Positions 49,901 to 61,900 of a DNA stretch of 64,000 bases are shown here, piece after piece (the first letter of the stretch is position 1; the number at the start of each line of letters is the position of its first letter). The translations under genes were made by a program, and so were the position numbers. The stretch is from NCBI RefSeq assembly GCF_003589595.1, contig NW_020653750.1:6260005-6324004 (forward strand), written 5' to 3'. The DNA is from Hyposmocoma kahamanoa. Its lineage: Eukaryota; Arthropoda; Insecta; Lepidoptera; Cosmopterigidae. The notes beneath the pieces were generated by a model. That model was given only the letters and a program-made list of their open reading frames with translations, did not search any database and was not told where the DNA came from.

Positions 49901-52900
49901 CGTTTAACACAAAACAGGTATTATACTCTAGTGGCTAAGAGACCAAATTGGTATCGCTGCATAACTACCTATACAACTATAAACTAACCTATATAATTCT
50001 TTAGTCTATCTATTCCAACCATAGACATATATCTAGATATAATGTCTGTGATTCGAACAAACGACACGCCTGACTATTTTATAAGACAATCTAGCCGCCA
50101 ACGGCGAGCTTCTGTATAAAACGCCTGATTGCTTTAACCTAATGAGGCAAGCTGCTCAGCGTGGTCCCTTACTAAAATACTGCCTTTTTATAATTAAAAT
50201 ATCGTAGTTCATTTGTATGACAGTACCTAAATTAATTATGAATTGTACGTATACGTACAATACGTAACAATAAAATGGTCCAAAAATTCCAAGTGTCAAG
50301 CTTGACGTGCGTAGACAACTATAGGCGCGCGTGTTCGTGTGCATGCATGCGTGCCTCCGGGTGTGCAAGCATGCGTGCTTGCATGCGCATGAGCGTGTGT
50401 GTGTGCTTCCATGTGTGTTGCTAAAGTCTACGATGTGTAGAGCAATATATGGTGCACAGAGGACATGCTGCCTTTTACTAAATATATGGGTACCTATATA
50501 CTAAATCTATGTTGTAGCTACACTTAAAAACAAATACGCAATACACTTACACGAATTTTAAAGGTCATGAAATTACCTAAGCAATGAAATGTATCGCAAC
50601 AATCATCAAACAAAAAAAACAACGGTGACTTTATATTTTTTCTTCCTAATGTAGCCCATTCACACTATAAATGTAATAAATAAATATCACGTCTACACTA
50701 CGATTTTTTGTTTCACAGATTTGCAAACCAACTACAAAAAATATAGGACGGCAGTGTTCTGATCCGTTTCAATTAGATTTTGCTCAACGTAAATAAAAAG
50801 TGTTGTTACTTAAGTTTTTGTAACATTGACAAAAATCTTATTATAGTTCACCTGCAACTAATTTAGATAAATTGACACCTAAATCATTTTTCTTCTACCC
50901 GTTTCGATATGCATTCTAAGAAGACTTCTTTTGTAAAGTAGCTTATTCTGATACAGGTAGTACTGTCGATATCCTAAGATACCTGACCCCTTAGCCGACA
51001 TTTTGGTTCTAAGAGCTTTCTTACGCATTCAATATAAAAAGGTAAAGGAATTCCAGCCTTTTTTGTTTGAAATTAGTATTTATGTAATGTAAATAAAGAT
51101 AAAATTTTATTAAAAGTTTCTTAAAACGTCATTCAATAATGAGGCAATAAAAAAGTCATATAAAAATGATTTTACGGTTCATATGTTAATTTTGTTTAGC
51201 ACCTTTCTTTACACTGATCTACTCAGAACTAAATAGTCGGTTAGGAGGTATCTTAGGGCATCGACTGTGCGTACGACTTAGCGTTGTGTAATGTAATGCT
51301 GTCTTATGTGAGTGAATTGTCAATTTTTAATGTCAAATAAAGAATATTTAATTTTATTGAGTAATTTGAACTTTTTATTCCCAGTAACTGACTTCTGTAA
51401 ATAGATGTAAAAACATATTTTTGCAACATTATTTTTAAACATTTGTATCGACACCACCTAGCGTGGGATAAGGACAGGAAGAAGAAGAAGAAGAAGATTT
51501 TTGAACTTCTACAATGCCTGTACTTGTAATACACAACTTCTGGAAGTTCCTAGAAGTACTTTTATTTGAAACTAAAGACCTAGAAGTAATATGCAAAGTC
51601 TTGGTGTATTATCTGTACCTTTAAGCGCAACGTAATTTGGCATTGACAAAATGAAAAAAAAAAACACTTGTGAATATACTTTTCAACTAAAATTCAGTGG
51701 TGAAAAGTAAGAATTCACAGATGTGAAGTCCGAATTCCCTTCCTTAAAAAAATCGTATTAGTGTGTGCGAAATTCTTACAAATATTTTTGTTCACAGTGT
51801 TCATAATACCTCAACGATGGGTGATGGCAGTAATGGGATTCTTGGCGGTGGCCAACGCTTACACAATGCGGGTCTGCCTAAACATCGCGATCACCCAGAT
51901 GGTGCGGCACCGGTCGCATACCAGCGGCGGCCAAGGTGGCTGTCCTGTACCGAATCTCAATGACACTCATAGTGTTACTTCTGATGTAAGCTTATACGTT
52001 TTGGACCATATGAATTCTATTTCTTATTTAGATGTACTTTAGTCCTGACAGCACGTTTAAGTTTAATATATGGTGCTGCTGGGTCCAACGGCATGCTGTT
52101 CACAAGTACTCACGGCCTTTGTATACAATTATGTCACGAGTGGGTTTCTGGTCTTTGGAGTCCGCAGTAGAGAGATGTCGTATGAACCTAGGAGTAGACT
52201 TAATGAGGTGGCCCTAAAGAGGGTTTGCAAATTGACATACCGACGGAGATTTAAATGATATTGATCGTGATCGTATAGGGTGTTAGGTGCCAGATATAAT
52301 ATGTTGGCGCATAGATTCGCCCGTTGTAACAAGTCAAAACAATTTTATTCAAGGCATATTGTCAATCCTTCTACACGGGTGGTCTGTGAATTAACTATAC
52401 GCAAAAGGTACTCGGCGCCCTGCGCGTTCAATATAATAACGGTTTCAGGATGCCGTCGGGACTACCGCGACACTGTAGCGCATCGTCGGTTTTTGCTCAA
52501 GTGGGAGTAGATGACTTTTTTGCTGTGATGCGAAAAAAGACGTCAGTACTCTCTAGACTGCGTTCTAGTCTTAACAGCATTCTAAAAACGTTTGCGGTCA
52601 AGCTCGTTGCGCCGATGCTTCATCATTTCAGGCAGTTTCTGGTGAGGTGATGGGGTAGTGCGCGTCTTGAGCGTAATAATGGTTTTTGTGGTTTATTTCT
52701 GTATCTACTAATAATAGTCATAAGTTAAAATTGTCTGTATTTACTAACAAGTGGGCCTGGGATGCCAAATAAATTATTTATTTATTATTATAAGAATATA
52801 TGTTGGTTGAAAGCCATTGATTATTATACAGCCATGAACTCTTAACTAAGAAGCTAGAGTTCTACATTAGTCTAGGCTGTATAATTAAAATAGGTAGATG

Positions 52901-55900
52901 ATACCAGACATCGATTACGACTACCAGACGTCGAGAATTTAGCAAGCCAGTACGGTGTTCGCAGCTAGAATTATACAATTTGTCAAATTAATCTTGGAAA
53001 TATAAACCCTATTCGGGCACACTATACACAAATATTATGTTATTTACAAGAAAAGCTAAGAACTAATGGGTTACTGGTAGTGAGATGTGTAATGTATCAT
53101 ATAAATGTTTTTAACTAACGCTCATTTAATATAAATTTATTTAATGCCTACTAACTTTTTCATATTCATATTTTTCATATTCAGTTAATATAACGAACGT
53201 TTAATATAAACTTACATCCTATAATATAATTTTTGATAACATTCATTAATCCTAACACTCATTTTAAATAATAATTATAAATTATAAACCTAAGTTTACA
53301 TAACTGAATAGGTTATTAAACTAAAATAAATTTGATCTAAAACATGTTCGGAAACGCAAACAAGTTCGTTTCTCGGATTCTGGCTTTTCATGTACATATA
53401 CTACCTAACCTACTAAAAGAGGGGCGCATATTACAGGTATAGGTAAATACTTCGTAGAAACATACAATATTAATATTACAAATGAGAATTGTATGAAATT
53501 AAGTTACTTATGGGATGTTTTTCTTTTATAACATTAAGTGACGGGACGAACAAATCGTGCATGCCATCAGGCGTAAACCTTCGAGTATATAACCAGAAAT
53601 AGAGACGAAACGTCATTGACTTACAATTATATGGACGTCGGGTCCGCGCTAAAAAGTGTCCGAACTTATAGGGCGTTAAAATCGTATACAGAGCGTCATT
53701 CACGCTTTAGTCTTCGTTTGTTCGACTGACAGCGAAGCAAGCAAAATTAGACAGTACTGCGATGACATTACAATTTAAATTCAACGTTTTAGCTTTTTCA
53801 TATTCCTTTACATGTCACTACGTTTAAATAGGTTGACTTGGGACATTTTTTTCGTGGTTTTTGTATTACACCCGTCGTCCATTTATTTGTAAGTCAATGC
53901 GAAACGTCATTTAATTTGTTTGAAAACTATTCTGCCATATCATTACTGTGACAACTGCGCTCCGATTGGCCAGCCGGAGTTCGAAACAATTGACGGGTGT
54001 CGTCAACTATTTCACTTTAAATCGACCAGTTAGCTTGAGCTTTGCTATAATGGATGAAAATTGCAAAGTTACATATTTAATATTTAATTACCGATGAAAT
54101 GTGATTCCGTTTATTTCGTAATTATATGTTTTGCTGGTTTTCCCACACCACCGAATAGAACAGCACGGCATTGTAAGAGATATTATCTTTATTACAATAA
54201 ATGCAGAATACTTTTTGGAATATACGGAGACGTACACACAGGTCAGTAGTTGGCCTGTCTGTATTTTAGTGTAAGCGAGAGTTGATATTTATAAGAGCTG
54301 TATCGCTAATGTGTTACCAGAAATATATGGCCCTTATTTCGTCTCTATTTTGGTAAGCTCACGCCTGTCCATGACATTTGCAGTGCCACTCAGAGCTTTA
54401 AACCGCAAAGATCTTATGGGCACTGCCACTGCGCCCAACACCCTGAGACATAAGTTGACAAGTACCATATACCTGTAATTTCACCAGCACCCTTACCATT
54501 TAAAACCAGAACACAGTAATGCTAACATTAGTGCTTGGCGGCAGTACTTCTCTGGACGAACTCTTTCACAAGGAGTTCTACTGCTAACAAAAATGTGTAT
54601 TTAGTCCGAGTGAAAATTATATTGAATGAATGGATGTATGAAAATACATTTCAAAATAAATTCATTTGAATTTCATACAAGTGAGGCACACTCACTGGTA
54701 GTAACATTGGTTGCAACCCGAACCACAAATTTCGCCGAACTACACCCAAAGTAAACATTGTACATTCACAAATAAATAGGTAGGTAAGACAAATGACAAG
54801 TTCAACGATCGTTACTAAATAAATGATTCTACGAATTTTGTGGTAGTTTTAATCGAGTTTAGTGCAAATATTTGTACTTACTTAAATGTTTTTCCCCGTG
54901 TTGACGGATGTATTTTGAGCGGTTTTTTTGCTATTTATTTACATGTTTCATCCGCATACCATTAAGAATTTAATCGGACATTTCGAATGCCGCATGTGAC
55001 CATACATCGAGCTCCTTGTGAAAGAGTTCGTCCAGGGAACTACTGCCACCTTACCTACATACCTATATCTGTCGCCAAGCAGTAATGTCAGCATTACTGC
55101 GTTCCTGTTTTGAAGGGTAAGGGTGCTGGTGAAATTACAGGCACATGGGTCTTGTCAACTTATGTCTCAGGGTGACGGGTGCAGTGGCAGTGCCCCTCAG
55201 ATCTTTATGATTTAAAGTTCTGAGTGGCATTGCAACTATTATGGACAGGCCTGTCGGTTGCCATTAGGCCCACGACTTGATCGTCCTGTCACTTGAAATT
55301 ATAAAAAAAAAATACATCGAAAGCTAGCCAATTGCCATCACATGACAATTAAATAAAAAATAATGTAAAAATAATACGCACTACATGAAACAAATTTTGT
55401 ACCTATATTTTACAACACTCACATTTAAGCATAAAAAAGTTATAAATAAGTACTAAATACTAAATACATAAAGATACTTGTTATAAAGTTAGAGCTGCTT
55501 TGATTTCTATTACTGATATATTGATGAAAAGGACAAAGCCTCAGCATAGTGCTGTTTTTTAGTCTGCGCCTGTGTTTCTGTCGGACAATGTCGGAACCTT
55601 AGAATAATAACGCATCATGGAATTAATAAGTACTTCGTACAACTGGAAGGCTTACTGTGTATTGAAGCGTGCGCCGAGCGAGATGTCATAAATCTTGGTC
55701 CGTCTCTTTCTGACTAACAAACAGAGATGACGCCATATTATTTTAGTGTTGCCTAATGTAAAACAAATAAAACTTTCCAATAATATTTAAATATCGTGAA
55801 ATAATATAAAGACTTTGATTTATTTGCGACCTATTGCATTCATAGTTGGTATGGTATTATTTACAAACATCTTATAATATTCATGGACAAAATGACGTAT

Positions 55901-58900
55901 TGTTTTTATGCCAATTTTTTTTTATAGTCAACTACCGTATTGTATCAAATATCTCACATGGCAATTGTGCGAAAGGGACACACCAAGAAAGAAGATGTCT
56001 CACTTGAGCTCAGATCTCTAAGGAGATATTGGTTATTTAAAAAGTATTTTATTGCTATTCATTTAACGTTCATTTTGATATGTCAAAATAATTGCAGTGA
56101 GCTTTCCAGTTGTACGAAGTACTTATTAATTCCATGTAACGCATAGAAACCTAGCCCGCACACGCTAAGTGAGGCAAGTTAGAGGGTTCCAAACGCGTCC
56201 CAGGAGCGCGCGGGCTGTTAGTGCTCAAGGTCATATTGCACCGCGAACAGCTCCAAAGTTTTTTGCTAAAAATGACGAAATGTGCGGTAAATGGGTGTAA
56301 AAATACAACAGACAAACATAAAATAGACACTAACATCGCATTCCACAAGTAAGTAATGCGTTTCAACTCATATTTTTATGTAAATATTCACTAAAACAGA
56401 AAAATAATTTCGCGGCAACAAGATACGAAAGTGTTGCAAAGTAACGAATTTTTTTTCTCCCCATTTTGCTATTCTGTATCAAAATAATTATATTACGTAA
56501 ATTTTAGTGGTGCCTGTAATTTAGATTTATTTGCGCATCTTGAACTAATATTTACTTTAATAAACATTAAATGTTTTCGTTAACTCCTGTAAGTGATTGG
56601 GACACTTAATTATTTTATAATACTTTTAACGGCTCTGCGTTCATGCTTTATTGAATAATTATTTATTTTAATTTTATTTGAATTGGAGCACATATTGCAA
56701 CAAATTTACAGTACTTGTATATTTGTTTCTACTATAGTGTTGGCACCACCAGTACAACTTTGATAGCTTATTATATGTCTTTCTTTTCGTAACTCAAGCG
56801 AAATATTTTATATTAAAATATTTTATTTTCTTAAAAGGGGAGCATTCTTAAGCGATTTTTTAATCTATTTTAACAGTTATTTTCTTTAATGTTTGCTTAT
56901 GGCATTTTCGGTTTTAGGTTTCGAATATGGCACTTATTTCTAAATCCAAGATGCGGGCGCGATTTTTCGAATAATGGCAAGTTGGGTATCGTTTTCGAGA
57001 TGTTTGGGAATGTTCAATACAAATATGGCACTCATTTCTAAATCCAAGATGGCAAACACGACAGTTCAAACAAAAGCAATATTCGTAATGAGCACCCCCA
57101 AATACCTCGAAAACGATACCCAACTTGCCATTATTTGAAAAATCGTGCTCGCCATCTTGGATTTACAAATAGTGCCATATTCACATTGAGCATCCCCAAA
57201 TACCTCGAAAATGATACCCACATAGCATTTTTTTGAAAAAATCGTGCCCGCCATCGTGGATTTAGAAATGAGTGCCACATTCGTAATGAGCACCCCCAAG
57301 TACCTCGAAAATGATACCCATATTGCATTTATTTGAAAACTCGTGTCCGCCATCTTGGATTTAGAAATGAGTGCCATATTCGTAATGAGCATCCCCAAAT
57401 ACCTCGAAAATGATACCCATATTGCATTTTTTTGAAAAAATCGTGCCCGCCATCTTGGATTTAGAAATGAGTGCCATATTCGTAATGAGCACCCCCAAGT
57501 ACCTCGAAAATGATACCCATATTGCATTTTTTTGAAAAATCGTGCCCGCCATCTTGGATGTAGAAATGAGTGCCATATTCGTCATGAGCATCCCCAAGTA
57601 CCTCGAAAATGATACCCATATTGCATTTATTTCAAAACTCGTGTCCGCCATCTTGGATTTAGAAATGAGTGCCATATTCGTAATGAGCATCCCCAAATAC
57701 ATCGACAAGGATACCCATATAGCATATTTTGAAAAATCGTGTCCGCCATCTTGGATTTACAAATAAGTGCTATATTCGTTTTTCATCGACAAAACCGAGC
57801 ACATCTGTAGGCACCTGATCGACAATGTCGGGCAAATCTGTAGGCACCTTTAACTTAATGATGAGTTAAGCAAGATACAATTTCCCCACTTTTGAGGGAA
57901 ATGTTATTCCATGGCATCATTATTTGTATATTTGTGTGCGTGCCGACGAGCGTAGTTACAAGTTGCTTACGCCTACATGAATTTGGTTTTTGCCTCACTT
58001 GTGACAGTTCGTTTGATATGAAACTATCATTCTATGCGTTATTATTCTAAGGTCGGAACATGATTACTATCACCATGACTCAAGAGGACTGCTAAACGCG
58101 ATACAAGACGAGTGTTTTATAAACCCCAATTATGTGACATGCCTTTTGTCTTCCACATTCCTATAGTTTGAACTAATACAAATGCGAGAGTAGAATACCG
58201 ATGTAAAAAATATGTGTAGTTTCAGAAAAAAAAAATTGAAAATGGCGTAATTTTCGCCCGGCGAAACATGATTCATAGTTTATAATGCTTGAAAAATAGT
58301 GGCCAACCGACTTAGTCGTTCAATAAAATCATAAATGACATACTTTGTAAACTAATCGGCAACAACAAAGGTTCATTCGTTACGAAGTTATTTGATTTTA
58401 TTTTATTTTTCGTTTGATTTTTTTTATTATTATGTTTACACCAGCGCTGCAGCGATTGCTTTAGGGCGCAATTGTTCGACTCGAATTTCATCGCGCTCAC
58501 CCCGCGCGGTCGAAGAGCGGAGTCCGCGCTGCCGCCGCGCGGCGACCGCGCGCGTCTAACTGTCATGGCAAAATACGCTCTATTTTTTTTAGCCTTTACG
58601 TTTTAATTTAAATGAGCGTTCCGGACACGCGGGCTTACCTGGCTTGAATTTGGACCTCGCGGCGGCCGGCCGGCAGCGGCAATTTTATTGAGAGGAATTT
58701 AAATGTTGTTGCTTAATAAATATAATTCAGATTCGCCATTAATGTACATGAAGGCGTGGTAACTGGGCGGACGCCGCGCGACGGCCGCGCGATAACTTTC
58801 TTCTCGTGTAACTGGGCGCTTAAGTCTTCTACATACACTAAAATTATCATGAACTATTCCATGGATTATTGCATCGGCATTGATTTTTAATTTTTTTTAT

Positions 58901-61900
58901 CAGGGTTGTCACGTTTAATATCCGGTAATTTACCTTAGATCTTTAAAAAAAGCTCTCAATTTTTTTTTTCATTTTGATCTAACTACGAATAATCTGTCAC
59001 ACAGCTTTGGGATGAAAAAATTGTTTTAAATTTTATCAGCGATGCCTGTAGTATTTTTTGTACTGTAAAAATTTGTAATTCCATTTGTAGGTAAAACTCA
59101 CACATTAAGTTTACACTTTCAAAGCTTTTCTGAGATACGCACAAACTACATTTTTTAGTATTTAAAATCTATTTAATATTAAATTATCACATACTTACGT
59201 TTCTTGCAACCCATAGGTTTCAAATGTAAATGTCAAGACACAAAATCAGATAAAGCCCAAAGTAACACAAGTTTTCGTAAAATTTAGTTATGTTTAATCT
59301 CTCAGTTGGAGATAATGTCTTAAATATCTTGAATTATTTTCTGGAACATCTACTGGAATCTATAGTAGTTTAATCTTTATAGTGTCTAACCTATATCAAC
59401 ATTGTTGTTCCAGGCAATAACGGAACTACAGTACGATTGGGACGAACCAACGCAAGGTCTCATTCTAAGTTCATTCTACTACGGGTACATTGTAACGCAT
59501 CTACCAGGCGGATTGCTCGCCGAGCGTTTCGGCGGCAAATATTCGCTAGGATTCGGTGTGCTTAGTACTGCAGTATTTACTTTGTTGACGCCATGGACGG
59601 TGAAAATTGGAGAAGCTAAAGGGCTGATTGTGCTACGAGTCTTAGAAGGTCTTGGTGAGGTACGTACCTAATTTAGTAGGTTTGTTTACAGCACTTCTTA
59701 AATGTGACAAGTACGTATGCTTAAAACACGAAAAATCAGCCCACTACTACTATTATTAATTAGTACCATAGTATATAATAAATAAGACATGTATGGTAAC
59801 TCCATAGAAACATAACACCGCGCTTGTATGTATGCACGCCCACCACGCGCAGTGTTTGGACGCACATGTTTGCATAATCTCGCGGCGCTCTCGCATTACA
59901 CAGCGCGGGTTGTTACACCGCCATTATTTCTAGAATTGAGGCGATGCGATCGGTGTTCAATAAATTACATCAAATAGTAGACGTGGTTATTGTCGTGTTT
60001 ATGGTAGTTTGAATAAGAGTACCTCAAATCAGAAATGTACAAGCATTTCATTTTAATATAATCATATTCATAATTAAGATACGAATCCACGAAGCTGGTA
60101 TAAAAATATCCATAAGTACGTATTGGTTCATAGTACAAAAATATTAATATTAATACTTACGCATTGATATTTCAATATCTTATCTAATATAACAATATAT
60201 TTTATTATTATGCATTTAACCAAGGTTAAAGCATACTGTTAAGTGCTGTACACGTGCAGTCTGTGAGTCGCGTTTTCGCGGCGGACATTCAGCGACCTAC
60301 GTGTCCAATACAATAACGCATTCTGAGTGCTGATGGGGCTTGCTGTGGAGGTATAGAGCATCGGGGATGTTTGTCGAGGCTCAGACATGGCCATCGTGAG
60401 GAAAAGGTGTGCATCTGCGCTGGTGCGCCTCCGTGGGAGCTCCAACAGCATCCTGTGTGTGTTCACAGACTCGCCACATTTAATTGTAGCTGTATTGTCC
60501 GTTAAAATTAAATAATACTACATGGATACTACATAAATACTATACTGATTTTTATTTGAAATATTTTTTTTATTGAATTGAATTGAATTTCAATATACTT
60601 AGCACGCACGAGAATACTGTAATGAACACCTTATTTTTTAAATTATGTTTATAACCTGTAAGTAAAACTAAAATAATAATGTGACAGCCCTATGCTTCGA
60701 GGGAAGTGTAGGTATTTACGCGGCGAACAATCGGGAGTTGCTTTACTTGTTGTTATTAGACCTACTATAGTAGTACTGGCTGTGTAATTTGGCAAATGCC
60801 AAATCGACTTGAAAACGGCACGAGAATAACTATGTACGTCCCAACATACGTAAAATATCCATAATTGTAATGCTTAGGTCTTCGACACAATTTCTACTTA
60901 ATATGGTAATTTGTGTGGATATTTTTCCACAAGAACCTTCTAAGAAAACTTTTTTCCAGGGTACAACATTCCCAGCACTCAACGCAATGCTGGCCCGATG
61001 GGCACCAATAAGCGAACGTGGAAGAATGGGATCTTTGGTCTTCGGAGGAGCACAGATTGGCAATATTGCAGGCACTTATTTGTCTGGTCTAGTGATGAAG
61101 AATACAGGGGATTGGCAGCCTGTCTTCTATCTCTTTGGAGCTTTGGGATTGCTTTGGTTTATTCTTTGGGTAAGTTTACCGTAATTATCTAAATCTATAT
61201 ATTAACCAATGAGACGTGATGATTGTAACACGCTGAGGATGAGATTATTCAGCTAAGTTTTATTGGGGTTTAAATGTGTCATGTGGTTGTAGATAAGTTC
61301 TCTTTTACTTTGTAGAAGTCGGGTTTTAATTACGATTCTGTTCATTGTCCAAATCTTGACATTGTTTCGTAATGTAATGTTTTTTACATTGTTTAGGGCA
61401 AAGCTATAAGTTTGACAAATCCAATTAAGTTTAAATACTTACGTACCGTGCCTACATAAAAAACATAGTTAATTTACCGACAATTTCCAGGCGCTGCTCT
61501 GCTACAACGACCCGGAATCTCATCCATTTATCTCAGACAAAGAAAAGAAGTACCTAGAAGAAGCTCTTGGCACACATCGGAGTAGTCAGCCATCAGCCAT
61601 ACCCTGGAAGGCCATTTTTATGTCTGTTCCGCTTTGGGCTCTTGTTTGCGCGCAGGTAAGCATAATCCTTGATACTCTTTTTATTAACTGAACAGGAAAT
61701 AAGTCAGCTAAGGCTCAATTTACATTATGACGGAGCGGAATGGGACGGAAGCGTCAATTTCCCCTCGCTGTCGCTGGAACGCTCGAGCATTCGCGATTGC
61801 TTTGAGGTTGTGTGTAGTATTTCGTCGACCCTTGACGTCACACTGCGCCTGGTTTCGCGTCAATTCCCGCGTATTCGCCAGGCGTCACCGTCTGTGATTT

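Larger units (their letters stand above)
53510..54587 (-). mobile_element. SINE-like repeat family B, split by an M1 element
   Basis: 3' part at 53510-53577 (GTGACGGGACGAACAAATCG) and the rest at 54351-54587 (GGTAAGCTCACGCCTGTCC to TTCACAAGGAGTTCTACTG). Confidence 0.8.
55598..58051 (+). mobile_element. P-element-like transposon (2454 bp), non-autonomous
   Basis: 18-bp perfect inverted termini CTTAGAATAATAACGCAT, flanked on both sides by GTCGGAAC (55590-55597 and 58052-58059). A THAP-type first exon lies at 56272-56348, and a ~100-bp tandem array fills 56925-57775. THAP DNA-binding domain plus 8-bp GC-rich duplication is the signature of the P superfamily (known); the assignment is inference. 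hAT elements also make 8-bp duplications but do not carry this exon. No catalytic domain is recognisable, so the copy depends on a transposase elsewhere, if any. Confidence 0.75.

Noticed and set aside
51761..52042. Single-exon 93-residue protein
   Set aside because: Only 51798-51985 is coding; it begins in intron 1 and runs past a consensus donor into intron 2.
56272..56348. Host THAP-domain gene
   Set aside because: The exon lies between inverted termini with a target duplication and no second THAP exon is found, so a transposase remnant is more likely. Not fully excluded.
57066..57708. Long repetitive proteins on the minus strand ([14 protein letters not shown]..., [16 protein letters not shown]...)
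   Set aside because: They are read-throughs of the ~100-bp tandem array in several frames; no start context, splice sites or family resemblance.
4289..57775. CRISPR-like arrays
   Set aside because: The tandem repeats have no unique spacers between them; this is eukaryotic satellite DNA.
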